Shown one piece after another: positions 21,383 through 32,076 of a stretch of DNA of 64,000 nucleotides. The stretch's first letter is position 1. Each line of letters opens with the position of its first letter. The position numbers and the translations under genes are program-made. The notes beneath the pieces were generated by a model, which was given only the letters and a program-made list of their open reading frames with translations, was not told the origin of the DNA and made no database searches. Source of the DNA: Dichotomocladium elegans (Eukaryota; Mucoromycota; Mucoromycetes; Mucorales; Lichtheimiaceae); assembly GCA_025716815.1 (NCBI GenBank), contig JAIXMN010000045.1:41299-105298 (forward strand), in the 5' to 3' direction.

Positions 21383-22592
21383 CAATGTAGCTAATTAGCT
21401 TGTCTGATCAAACTGCTGAAATCCCAACATTGCCTCCCCCATGAAGAGAAAACGCGACATTAAGATCTGAGTAAGCAATGACGCGTAGATTTGTCGAATG
21501 CCGATCGAGATGAAGCAAAAAACATTACTGAATGCAGGAGATGCTGAAAATGCCGAACTGGAATAAGGACAGAACCTTTTTCGTCTTTTTTTTTGCTTAC
21601 AAAATACCAAGGGGCGCCCATGAAATTTTAAGACCAGATCTTCATGGAAGCAAAATTGTCTTCTTGCAACAACAGATCTCGACATCTGCTTAGTGATCTG
21701 TCTGAGCAGGGTGATAAAACAGTGCTGTACTTCTGCAACGATTAACAACCGCGGATTTGCGAGGAAAACTGAGAAAATCGTAGAGAGCTGCTGTTTACGC
21801 GACATTCTTCACCACACTACGCATCAGAAGATATAAGCTGAACACTTCTGAGTTTGTTTGGGGGCTTTCAGATGTCAATCTTTAAATGTCGAGCGGAGAC
21901 CGTCCAAGGCGGAAGACTCGTGTTCAGGCATTGTGAAAAAAAAACAAAATAAAAATAGGAGTGGAAGAGATGCCAAAAAAAATTTTTCGCAAAAAAGCGC
22001 CCTGTGCTCTTTATTTTCAAAGCGTACAAAAGGTACGCGGCTGTTTGTCTCTTTCAAGAAGTGTCTTCCTCATATGTCCTTTTATAGTAAAACTGTCAAA
22101 CGTTTGCGTGCATAAAGGCTCTCTTCTGATGAATATCGTGCACCCTACGAATAAAGGTAGCAGCATGCGAATCTAATCCTACCCGCGAAAATAACCGTTG
22201 TTGACGCTAATATATTTTCCTATAGACTACGACGTCTGTGCTACGAAAAATGCCACCCATTGGTCTGAATCATTGGTGCCGCGAAAATTATCTTCACTTG
22301 GACTATTCCTTTCGTCAACTTTCCACCACAAAAATGAAAACAGGGAATACAAATCGGACTATAGACACAAGGTGCTTTCCCAAGGCGAAACGCATACTTC
22401 AACCGGCAATTCCTTTCTCCAACCATAATCCTTTTTCATACTATAGACATAGAGGTAGTTCTTTCCGGAATTCTTCCCTTCCGCTTCTTGAAATATTATT
22501 GCTTCAATTATTCTTTTCTTGCACTTCTCGAAAAAATACTCCACCCTATTATTTCTTTCCTACCTTTGGCCGGTAGCCAACCGAAAATCCTG
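21383..22592 (-). repeat. Right TIR of the MULE-type element
   Basis: 1210 bp. The ORF at 21395-21805 on the minus strand lies directly upstream of the transposase and contains a consensus 5' splice site (GTAAGC at about 21599), so it could be a 5' exon of that gene. Confidence 0.9.
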
Positions 22593-23009
22593 TATCAATC
22601 GGCATGTCCAGGGGATCTTCGACCACTAAAGGGGCCTGGCGAGGGACAACGTGTTTACTGGTGTTATTCGCGGAGCTGGAGGGGAACATTGTTGGATTTC
22701 TAACTTTACAAGATGCAGAGGTTGAAATGACATTGCTTCTAAAACCGCAAACCTTTATAGACGCGCCTTGTTACACTGTACTGTCATAAAGGGTTGTATT
22801 TTTTTGCTTCTTGTCTGACTTCCGCATAAAGGTTTGTAAAAGCAAACGACAAGAATGGGATCATGGATACTAGTTTGCTCATTGCTTATGTTCCTCGCAC
22901 CAAATTAGTCTATGAGGAAAAACGAAGCCCATGTAAGTGAGCCAAAAGACACAGGGCATATGTTATATTGATATATCATAATAAAAAAGGAATATTGAAG
23001 CAGGATAAG

Positions 23010-24971
23010 TCATAGCATATCGGCGCGGTTAAGGCAACGTTCAAAAAACGTAGTTGCATGGCGAGCCCATCCAGCGTAATCGTCAGGATTGACTTCCGCA
23101 ATCGCCTGTGTCAAACGCTCATGCAGCATTGGCGTATTCTCTGGATCTAGATCCACAGCCACACGTCGAAAAACGGTCTTCACTTTTGAGAAGAATTCCT
23201 CAATTGGGTTAAGGAATGGTGAGTATGGTGGTAAGTACACCATATGGTGCCCTCAGCCCTCCACTGCCTCACGGACGGCCTTAGTCTTGCGTATTGCCAC
23301 ATTATCACAAACCAGGTACCAACGTCGGCGTCCATCGTGGTCCAGGTTGTCCATCACCTCCTGCAGGAAGGCGAGAAAGTCAGAGCTCTTGGTGCCACCT
23401 TTACCTTCCTTAATGGAAGCACCTATCAGCCCTTCATGGGAGATTGCGGCTAGCAATGTGCGGGATCGCGTGCGCATCTTCTTAACCATGACTCGAGCTG
23501 GCGCGCCAACCAAAGACCACGCATAGTTGCAGCCCATCGAGAGGTTATAAGATGCCTCATCGATGAACACGCAATTCTTCTCGTAATCCAGTGTTCCTGA
23601 TGAGATCCATTCCTGGACGTACGCCAAACGTTTGTCTTTGGTCTCGTCAGCATTCCTTTTCTCCGGGTAAAAAATGGCATGCTTAAGAGACAGCTGGCAC
23701 TGCCTCGTCAAATACTTGTATGTGGTGGACAAGCCGAGTTGGACGTCAAGTTTTGTGAGGTAAGCGGTCTGGATTTGTACCAAAGTCGCAGAGTTGTACT
23801 TGGCGATGAAATCATCAATGAAGGCGCGTCCCTCTTCTGTAATCTTCTGCGTGCGTCCAGGTTGTCTTTTTTTCTCTTGAAGGCCGGAGTGAAGGGCTCC
23901 GCTGGAATATTGCTTCATGATATCGCTGACAGTGGATGAGCTCATTCCAAAAAGTTTTCCGGCACTTGCATATGACAAGCCCTTCTCATAAATCGCGCTG
24001 ACAACTAGCAGCTTTTCCGCTTTGGTGCGACGCAATGGTTTTCTTCTCTTCTTTTGGTTTGAAGGTTCACAATCGACGATACTGCCACGCTGTGAACTTG
24101 CACGGCTTGGAGGCAGCGAGATGCGACTGCGTTCTTCCATGCGCATGCGAATCGCCGCCATGAGCGAGTGTGGTGGAGGAGTCAATGGGTCATCAGTATC
24201 CATATCTTCGACCACCTCTTCGTCATCGTCAGAATCCTCGAAAGGCTGGATTATAGCACGCTCGAGCAACTCCTCAGATACTTCGTTGCCTAATTGTAGT
24301 GATTATGTAGATGGTATCAGAACAGAAATATCCATGTATCAAAGATATATGCCATCCTATATGTAGTACCCAAACGAAGCTGATTTAGAGCACTGGCTAA
24401 ATCAGGCACGCTTATCGAAGAATTGCTGTCGCATAGGTGATTGCAAGAGCACCAATGAAGTGAATATCCATGGCAATGATGTAAAGAACTGGAACAACTG
24501 CAATACAGAAACACGACTCAGCCAAGGGAAACATGATCATACATAGCCACTAGATCCATATCCACAGTCTTTTCTCCTCTATTTTTTCCCACTGGGTTTT
24601 TTGAGGTTTTACTGACGTGAGGATGGTCTGGGATTCAGCTACAGGAACGAACGAAAAGTTTTTCTATGACTTGTCAAGTACCGCACCCCAACAACTCCTC
24701 TTATGGAAATTTCCAGGACAATTGACCCATGTCAATCGGGCGGAATCTATTTTATCCATAACAATATATAAACAACTATGTAGTGTAGGAGTAAACAGAC
24801 AGAAGAATTTTTCTTTCTATTAAAAACACCTCCTAGAGTCTCATTGTACTTCGACAGTCTCTACAAACCTTATTTACCACAATTGCTCTGGTTAACAGTG
24901 CTGGCCCGATGAACTCTCTTTGCAACCCTAGCTGATCTGCGAATTGGAATTGTGGTTTTGGTATTGGACAT
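23010..24971 (-). pseudogene. Canonical DDE transposase of element B (Tc1/mariner-like), one stop and an LTR insertion
   Basis: Exon 1 (24971-24882, continuing at 24421-24370 after a solo LTR) and exon 2 (24289-23010) join through an 80-nt intron to 473 codons. Exon 1 is a basic N-terminal tail also found in the A and C copies. Exon 2 has an acidic stretch, helix-turn-helix segments (SYASAGKLFGMSSSTVSDIM), the first Asp in VFIDEASYNLSMG, the second in LVCDNVAI, and the Glu in SPFLNPIEEFFSKVK. A TGA at 23253-23255 replaces an Arg-like position just before the Glu block; with the LTR in exon 1 it makes this copy non-functional. It is the presumed mover of the A/B/C family. Confidence 0.88.
24427..24881 (+). 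repeat. Solo LTR of the gypsy-3 family in transposase exon 1
   Basis: 455 bp from TGTCGCATAGGTGATT to TTTACCACA, with a perfect 5-bp target duplication ATTGC (24422-24426, 24882-24886). It is related to the 5' LTR at 49068-49463 at both ends, with more differences than a recent copy. Confidence 0.85.
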
Positions 24972-26213
24972 GGTCAAGCAAAGAAGGAAGTCGAATGATA
25001 GAAAATGATACTTTTAAAAGGAAGGTCCCATTAATGAAAACAAAGATACCCATTTCCAGATATCGAAAGGTGCATCTTTATTCTCCTTTTGGCAGCTTGA
25101 TTCTTAAAGAGGCTGTCGGTTTTTTCGCTTCAACCTGATTTTCACATCACAAACCGTTCATATAACATTCCTCCATCAGCACCAGCTACCGTGATTATTC
25201 AGAAATAGCTGGAAAACGTACCAGCCGCCTGTATTTGAACGGCCTTGACAAAGAAGTATGTAGTAACAGAGCGATACATAATACTCGCATCGATAATTCC
25301 ATCTGCAGCCGTTTCCATGAGGTAACTCCTAACGTCTACTCTACAAAACCTCAAGTGGCCGTATTAGCTGTCATACCTGCTTGCTGTCGCACTTCTCCGA
25401 GGGCATAAGCAAAGCAAAATTCATTGTGTGGCAACTATTGTCTGTTCGTCTGTTGGTACCATATGGGCGTTTGGACGTATGCGGGTCGTGGCTCAAGCCA
25501 TGTTTTATTGAAAAGCTTAATGACGGTTTGAGCATGACAATGGTGGATGTTCCATCGAAGCTGAGGATCTCAGTAGAAGCAATTCCGGCGTAATATCAAA
25601 TCCTGAACTAAAACCAAAATTAACTCCCTGTATATAAGAATTCGAGGTGCCAGAGGTTTAGAGGCAGGAGAGAAACTATGCAGTTTAACTAGGAGTATGG
25701 ATTAGTTCAATCACAATGAATTACTCCCAAGATTTCGCCGGCAATCTGACATTATCCTATTTTACGAGTGTTATTCAAATGAGCAAGCTGTTGTTACATT
25801 GTTTGTGTATTTCGGATGCGGTGAAGTGCCGTAACTTGTTTGAGATTGAGGTGCGTCGTTAAAAGGATATGAGCAGATCGGAGACTGGAAAGACACATGG
25901 AGGCAGTGCAATTTGCTCAAGAGAGTGTCTGGGACCAGAATGTTGCTGGCAGAGGATCAACGGTGCAGACACGCGTATATTTTCAAACTCCTGGACGATT
26001 TATCGATGCAGCAAGCCACCCCCCTCGCTCTTCCCTTTTAGAATTCCACATTCTTTTACAGTCGATCTGCATTTTCCTTGAAACGCCGAATTCTAGCACT
26101 ATTCGATGAATACCCTTCTGGCCGCCAATTTAAACCATACTTAAAAGAGCTTCAATGGACGAACACTTCTGCCGCTTCCTTTTTAATGGCACATTTCATA
26201 TGAAGGGATACCC
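24972..26213. other. Interior of element B without recognised gene
   Basis: Lies upstream of the canonical transposase. In element A the corresponding gap is only 74 bp, so most of this stretch, together with 28969-29217, is probably a further degenerate insertion. Only short, uncompelling ORFs are present. Confidence 0.5.
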
Positions 26214-26393
26214 ATTAGGGGGTTTCACGATTAGAACATTTTCGTAAAACATTTTCGTACAGCATTTTCGTAAAATTATTTAAATAACGCTTAAATATTA
26301 TTCGCTGATAGCTCCACACCGTTATTTTTGAATGGCTTGAAATCGATCCCATATACCAATCATTTATCTTCCTTTCAACACTCCATCTTAAAG

Positions 26394-27599
26394 ATGCCAA
26401 ATTCTTCGAAACGCGTACAAGCGCTCAATGCGATTAAGAAGTCAACCCGACAAACAGTGGAACATGTTTTAGAAAGCTCTTACGATGATGAGATCACCGA
26501 ATCTGCTGTCAATCATATTTATTTTCTCGGTTCATTGCAGCAGGAGATCATAGCACATCGTCATCTGGAGTCCGGCGCGCTTGTTGCTCATAAGAGAGTC
26601 ACTTATGAGCAACTTATGTCCTGGAGTGCACTAGACTTTCGAAAGAAAACTAGAATGAGCAAGAAGACTTTCAAGCTTGTCCTTGGTCTTGTCGAAAAGA
26701 ATGAGATCTTCGGAGGCGATAAGAAGACGGGGCCTAACCAGCTGGAGGTGTCCGTGCAGCTTGCCTGTGCGCTCGAAAGGTTCGGTCACGATGGGACTCT
26801 TGCTTCGGTGTTCGGGTTGTCCCGCACTTATGGAATCAGCAAGGGTGCGGTAGCAACGTCGACGAAGCGAGTGTGTGCGGCCCTGGTTGATTTGGCTCCT
26901 CAATACCTGTATTGGCCATGTCAACAAGAACGCCGCGACATTGCCAGCCGTGTTTATTCCAAACACGGCTTCCCCAACTGCGTAGGGTTTGTCGACGGGA
27001 CGCATATTGGCCTCTCGCAAGCACCAAAGAAGGATGGAGAAGACTTTTACAACAGAAAAGGATTCTACTCCTTCAATGTTCAGGTTGTTTGTGATGATGA
27101 GAAAGTCATCCGCTTTCTCCAGGTTGGCCGCCCTGGGTCGATGGCTGATTCGACAATATTTAAGTCATCGGCAATATATAGAAACGATGCAAATTTCCTC
27201 TCGGAGAACGAGTACCTTCTCGGTGACTCGGGATATGCGCTTGAGAAGGGACGTATCCTTACCCCCTTCCAGAGCAATCAGATCCGCGATGACAGTGACA
27301 GCATGTTCAATAAACGCCATGCTGCTGCACGTGTCGTCGTGGAAAACACGATTGGCATCCTCAAGGACCGCTGGAGAATGCTTAAACGGATCCATCGCCA
27401 ATACAACAAGCCAAATGATGGAATCGAGATAAGTAAGCTTATCATTGCTTGTGCGGTATTACACAATATTATGATCAAGACTGGGGACCACTGGCCAGTA
27501 ATCTCGAACAAGGAGCATCCAGAGTCTTCCAGTGGTATACCTACTCTGGATGATAAAGCTTGGCGGGATCACATTAAAAACCTTGTCCTCACAAAATAA
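26394..27599 (+). CDS. PIF/Harbinger DDE transposase
   Basis: 401 aa from the ATG at 26394 (MPNSSKRVQALN); the frame upstream lacks an ATG. An N-terminal helix-turn-helix region is followed by the DDE_Tnp_4-type core: GFVDGTHIGL (first Asp), GDSGYALEKG (second Asp), and ARVVVENTIGILKDRWRML (Glu). It ends with the usual LHNIMI block. No interruption. It acts with the SANT-like protein encoded tail-to-tail downstream. Confidence 0.93.
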   Translation: MPNSSKRVQALNAIKKSTRQTVEHVLESSYDDEITESAVNHIYFLGSLQQEIIAHRHLESGALVAHKRVTYEQLMSWSALDFRKKTRMSKKTFKLVLGLVEKNEIFGGDKKTGPNQLEVSVQLACALERFGHDGTLASVFGLSRTYGISKGAVATSTKRVCAALVDLAPQYLYWPCQQERRDIASRVYSKHGFPNCVGFVDGTHIGLSQAPKKDGEDFYNRKGFYSFNVQVVCDDEKVIRFLQVGRPGSMADSTIFKSSAIYRNDANFLSENEYLLGDSGYALEKGRILTPFQSNQIRDDSDSMFNKRHAAARVVVENTIGILKDRWRMLKRIHRQYNKPNDGIEISKLIIACAVLHNIMIKTGDHWPVISNKEHPESSSGIPTLDDKAWRDHIKNLVLTK

Positions 27600-27617
27600 A
27601 AGCGTTGCTATGAGCAC

Positions 27618-28837
27618 TTATTTTTTTAATAATTCATTGATATGTCCCAAGATATCAAAATCATCAGGGAGGAGACCTTGCCGATGAGCTGTGAGGAGAG
27701 AATTCACAGCAAATTGTGTTTTCTCCATCTCTATCCTCTCTCTTTCAAGGATGTACTTTTGCTTGTCGAGATCAAGTCTCTCACGAGCGAGATCTTGCTC
27801 AACAGCAATCTTTCTTTCCTCCAAAGCATGAGCATCCGCCAGTAGCTGAAGCTTGGCTTTCTTATGCCTTCGAAGCTCGGCATTTCGGCTTACTGCACGT
27901 CGGTCACATATGTTAGTAAACCGATTAAGCGTTGCCGTAAAGCTTCGCTTCGCTGGCAGTCGGCTCCCATCTTCATCTTCTTCCTCTTCCTCCTCCTCCT
28001 CTGCCTCCTCCTCTGCCTCCACATCCCCCTCCACATCCTCGTCCTCCTCCACATCCCCAACGTCGTCATCATCTGAGCGCGACCACCAGGATTGGCCATG
28101 CTCATCAGTATTGGAAAAGGATACCCTTTGTCCGGCAAAGGAGGAGTTATAGTCGCTCCTAGGCGACAACGCACAAGGGCTACCATCTTCATCGTCCTCC
28201 AAGGGGGCTTTTCGAACAACCGTGGCAGTATCTAAGTTAATGATATTATATATTAGTTAAAGAACATACAATACCAATTTCTGAATAGCTTACTTGGAAG
28301 GCGTTGAGCGACTGAGATGTGGCCCTGGTAAACACCAACGTCCATCGCGGCAGGTTGTTGGATAGCTTCCTTAGCACCAAGCATGGCATCAAGTCGATCA
28401 TAGAAGCAGCAATAATACTCCTTATACTGCTCAATCGTCTTGATGCCTCGCGCATGGTCGTCCGAGCTAAGGCCAAAGCCAGTATTGCAAATGGCCTTGC
28501 GCACAGCGTGGTATTCCTTGATTAACTGGCGCCAGGTGGCCAACACTCGAGTGGCGCCAGTGTTCTTCACAGAATCCCAGCAGCTTGACTTGTCGGTGAG
28601 GTCATAAAGCTACGCCGCGATCTTGCGTGCAACCGAAGCCTTCATAAACCTGGCCGAACCCCCTTGAGGAATTGTACTCCCAGGACCGTGTTTACTAACA
28701 CCCTTGTTAAGCCAAACGGCCAAGTCCTCCTGGTTTTCTTCGAGATAATCGAGAATAAATGCAATCTCCTCGTAGGAGACCTTGGTTTTGTTGTCAGGAT
28801 GTGCTTTTTCAGGACGTTCGTATTTTGTGATGGGCAT
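27618..28837 (-). pseudogene. PIF/Harbinger SANT/Myb-like companion protein with an in-frame TAG
   Basis: Two exons: about 28837-28286, then about 28231-27618, joined by GTAAGC...TTAACTTAG. The N-terminus (KVSYEEIAFILDYLEEN...KSSCWDSVKNTGATRVLATWRQLIKEY) has the tryptophan-spaced trihelical pattern of Myb/SANT-like domains. The second exon has a long Asp/Glu tract and a C-terminal coiled coil rich in Glu/Arg. A TAG at 28610-28612 splits the domain in an otherwise open frame. In this superfamily the companion brings the transposase to DNA and into the nucleus. The element may therefore depend on other copies. Confidence 0.75.
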
Positions 28838-28968
28838 GGCAGTAATTGTCAAGATTAAGTAGAAAAGGGAGAAGCAGATTTACTGGAGTTCTGAGCTGAG
28901 TAAATGCTTTACGAAAATGCTGTACGAAAATGTTTTACGAAAATGTTCTAATCGTGAAACCCCCTATT

Positions 28969-29217
28969 AAAAGGACCGATCCATTGCATAACCTGCGAAT
29001 TTTGAAGTACCATATCCCAGGATTTAGACCTTCTGGGTAAAAAGACAACTGAAAGTGACATTGATTAACAACATTTTCTCCTACTGCTGCTCGATATACT
29101 TGCAAGACTTGCGATTCCACTCATTTGGTAGAGGCCACTTTGGTAGTGGCTCGATCCGGTAACGCTGCTGACTATAGTGAGTCTAACTTTGTGGAGGATT
29201 ATCTGCTAGAACTGTAC
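28969..29217. other. Unassigned interior of element B
   Basis: Short stretch between the PIF element and a solo LTR. No gene or known repeat seen. Confidence 0.4.
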
Positions 29218-29222
29218 TCTAC

Positions 29223-29872
29223 TGTCAGAATATAACTGGGGGTAGTCTAGGTAACAGGACTTGCGCTCGGACAGAGGAGAGGACAAGAGGAAGGCACAGG
29301 CTAGGAACTGGAAGATAGTGGTAATGCTGGTAATGGAATAAAGTGGAAAGATCAGGAAGCTATTCTAAAATCAACGCTAGTACTACTAACCAGAAGTATG
29401 CCAGATGGCAGATCAAAACAAGACAAGAAGAGAACAGGAAGCAAGTCAAGAGCTAGACTAACGGGGTGGGTGTTAGGTACTTTCCATTACGCAGCATACA
29501 CCAAGTCGGATAACTACCAGGAACAAGGCAGAGCCAGAGAGGCGAGACAAGACGGATCAGATACTTCGGGATAAGAGCAGAAACGGTTTACAGGACAGGA
29601 CCGAGGCTTGACCAGGACAAGGTAAGTGGTTCTTGGTAATTGTGACAATAATCTGATGATAATACTTAGGACAAACTATGGCAGTATTTATACTAGCTAT
29701 GATGTGTAGGACCAGAGTTCAGATAGCCTTGGACGTTGAGATACTGACTGGAAATTAATAAATGCAGTCGATAGATTGGGGAATTGGCCAGGAAGCAAAT
29801 TAATGCAATGAGGGTGTCCATTGCATGAATGAAAATGCACGACCCTAAATGATTCCCAATTTGGTCATGACA
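29223..29872 (-). repeat. Solo LTR related to the chromovirus
   Basis: 650 bp, minus orientation. It starts TGTCATGACCAAATTGGGA and follows the 634-bp chromovirus LTR landmark by landmark (TAGTATAAATAC, ATCATCAGATTAT, CTTGTTCCTGGTAG), but is clearly diverged. Target duplication TCTAC (29218-29222, 29873-29877) is perfect. Confidence 0.85.
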
Positions 29873-29873
29873 T

Positions 29874-30404
29874 CTACCCACCAGTTAACGGGATATCAAC
29901 CGACAACAACACATTCCATCGGCTCAATAAGTTTGATACCGTGATCGTCCTGTACATTTTGGATTTGCCTTCAATCTTGATCTTTTTAGTAAGAGGCATC
30001 CAGGAGGACCAATGCTTGTAATCGTCAGCTGGTCTTCCTGTCTTTCCAGGAGTCTTGAAGATTTTCTTGTTGTAAGGGGCGGTGAAGTCGACGGGATTCT
30101 CCATCGCGGACTTGGCAGCTGGATCAACATGAGTGACATCAAGGCCGCACATTTAGAAGGGTATAATTAGCGAAGGCAGGAAACAATACACCCGATGTGT
30201 ACAGTACCAACCTGGTGATTCTTCAAGTGCTAGTCGTTGGAATATATCGCATAAACAAAGAGGTTTCTCCCGCCTCTCTTGCTCTTTGGCTCGAGTCTGT
30301 TGAACCTTGCGTACTGCAGCGACGAGAGATACCAGGTAACTAGATCCAGTGGTGGCATTCTGCGACTTAGACTTTGCTGCTTTAGATGCCTTAGCTTTTG
30401 CCAT
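29874..30404 (-). CDS. Small lysine-rich protein of element B, function unknown
   Basis: Two exons (30404-30212, 30118-29874) with a 93-nt intron give 145 aa. It starts MAKAKASKAAKSK and shares a splice position and C-terminal features with the gene at 39125-38403 of element A: SPA directly after the intron, a Trp-Ser pair, and K.Y.TI..S. The stop falls at the junction with a solo LTR, so the original C-terminus may have been longer. Nothing resembles a known family. Conservation of position, upstream of the canonical transposase in both elements, suggests a working component of the transposon. Confidence 0.55.
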
Positions 30405-31314
30405 TATTATACAGGAAAGAGATGTAAGGAATATCATTTCCCAAACTATTGCGATCAGGATATATCGGGCCAAACGACCATAACAAATGACAAATTAGTC
30501 ACTGCGTATTCGCTGCTGCTGCATCACCCGCAAGATCCTTTTTCATTAGCTGGCATATATTATGAGACAGCCTTATCAAGAAGGCTAGTGTAAAGAGGGG
30601 TAAGCATTGACAGAGAAGATGGTTCAACTGCCTTCGACCAGCTTAGGAATATAGTATGGGCGGGATTACGGAATAGGCATATGTTATTAAGTAAATAAGA
30701 TGACCTTGATCATATATGATGATGCTCTCGTAGGACACCATTGCGGAAAATGATGATTGCCAAAGCACGAGTCTTTCAGCGGAGGATTGTTCCGTGCAAG
30801 AAGATATCTATTTTCTCTGCTATTGGAGATGTACTTATAATGACTTGCACTAATTTATCGCACTTCAAGGACTGTGTAGCGATCCTTCTACATCCTGCGA
30901 CGTGAAAATAGCATGTGCCTAGCATAACTATTCAATAAAGGACCCTCACTCCATGGTTGACAGCTTAGGCCTATATGTGATCTGCTAAATCCATGAATGG
31001 TGCAGATTGTGCATCAACGCGGGGCTGAAAAAGACTAGCTTGCAATTTGAGGCCACCATGAGTAGATAGGACCGAAGAACATCCCACGGAACTGCTGTTT
31101 CAGGCAATCGACGCACACACACAGTCATAATGCAACACACTCTTCGACTTTCGCTACTCAATGGATCCCGACTCAACCTTCTAATTACCTCTTGCGTCGA
31201 GTAATAAAACCTCACAAGCACTGGCAACCTGCGCCAGTCTACTCTCAGTCAGCTGCCGCAACTGTCGACATCCTTTCTAAGATCTCATACTCAATTCCAG
31301 CAAGCACTCGACTG
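30405..31314. other. Interior of element B without recognised gene
   Basis: Between the lysine-rich gene and the right TIR. An 80-codon ORF at 30985-31227 (minus) has no recognisable features. The same interval in element A (39126-39605) is also non-coding. Confidence 0.5.
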
Positions 31315-32076
31315 ATTGCAACAGAAGCTCACTGATTATTCATTCCTTTCTGCGTTTCCTTCGCTAGCATGAGAACGTCTGTTTGTGGTATATAAATATA
31401 AGTTTGTTGGCAAAATCAGCAGGCTGTTTGCACACGGCCGAAGTGTTGAAGACGACGGCCTCGTACTTTATTTCGTTTTTCGGCAGAACTGAATTGTGCT
31501 TTGTAATCTTGCAAGAGCCAATCACGCGGATTTACAAAGCATCTTAAAGAACCTGACAATGGCAGTGACCATAAAAGCGAGCTTTACAATCTTACGCGTC
31601 AAAGTGGGGCATTCGTCTTTCCTTGAGTTATCTGCGGGGTGTTCGGCGCCAATCTCAGCTTAGGAAGCATGACGATTTTCCGATTTTGCGTTTGAATGCG
31701 CACAGGAAAAAAAAAGCGTGGAAGAAGAGCAATAAAAATTTTCTTGTGGGAGTCCCAGCCAGCTGTCTTTAGTTTCTTTTATAATGGAACTTCCCTTCAC
31801 TAGAGTACTCTTCTTTGCTTCTCCTTTTATAGTAAAAGCTGGCCGGCCTCAACGTGCATAATAGCAAATACTTGTTCAAAGTCCCATACCTTATTAAATA
31901 TTAATGGTAGCTTGTGTTCTGACTTTCCTTTGACCGATTATATGTTGCTCAGCACTAATAAACACTCACTTTGGTATTGCTCCCGTGCTACCAAAAAATA
32001 TCCAAGTGCGTGTGTGTCACTCTAGCGTTTAATATTATTCACACTTTGCTACTTCCACTTAATATCTGGTATTATC

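Larger units (their letters stand above)
18530..22592 (-). mobile_element. MULE-type element with 1210-bp TIRs and TA target duplication
   Basis: Ends CAGGATTTTCGGTTGGC and its complement, flanked by TA (18528-18529, 22593-22594). The two arms (18530-19739, 21383-22592) are both exactly 1210 bp; a single difference was noticed. Between them lies a MULE/SWIM transposase gene on the minus strand. MULEs usually make 8-11 bp duplications; no such direct repeat is seen here. The near identity of the arms says the insertion is very recent or the arms were homogenised. Confidence 0.85.
17220..22689 (-). pseudogene. Diverged DDE transposase-like gene of element B, interrupted by a MULE
   Basis: Three exons on the minus strand: 22689-22595 continuing at 18527-18513, then 18447-18397, then 18343-17220. 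Introns of 65 and 53 nt (GTTAGA...ATAG, GTAAGA...TTAG) keep frame; without the MULE the product is 428 aa. The middle has a basic stretch and a helix-turn-helix (SPAEAAKRMGVNPNTMRGIL). The DDE fold is recognisable against the canonical paralogue, but the first Asp of VFIDEA is Gly (VFVGEAFWAV). The second is kept (LVFDAMPAR) and the third is Asp (LNPTDAIF) instead of Glu. The frame is otherwise clean, so it was probably maintained as a protein until the MULE inserted at a TA in exon 1. Role unknown; a regulator or partner of the active transposase is a guess. Confidence 0.75.
26217..28965 (+). mobile_element. PIF/Harbinger transposon
   Basis: Inverted ends AGGGGGTTTCACGATTAGAA with 3-bp duplication ATT (26214-26216, 28966-28968). 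Each TIR holds three tandem copies of a CATTTTCGTA-type motif. Two convergent genes are inside, a DDE transposase and a SANT/Myb-like companion, the standard PIF pair. Confidence 0.93.

Noticed and set aside
19317..21805. Two identical 136-codon ORFs as genes
   Set aside because: They are the two arms of one inverted repeat; at most the right one is an exon of the MULE gene.
27853..28152. Serine-rich ORF on the plus strand
   Set aside because: Antisense of the acidic tract in the SANT-like gene.
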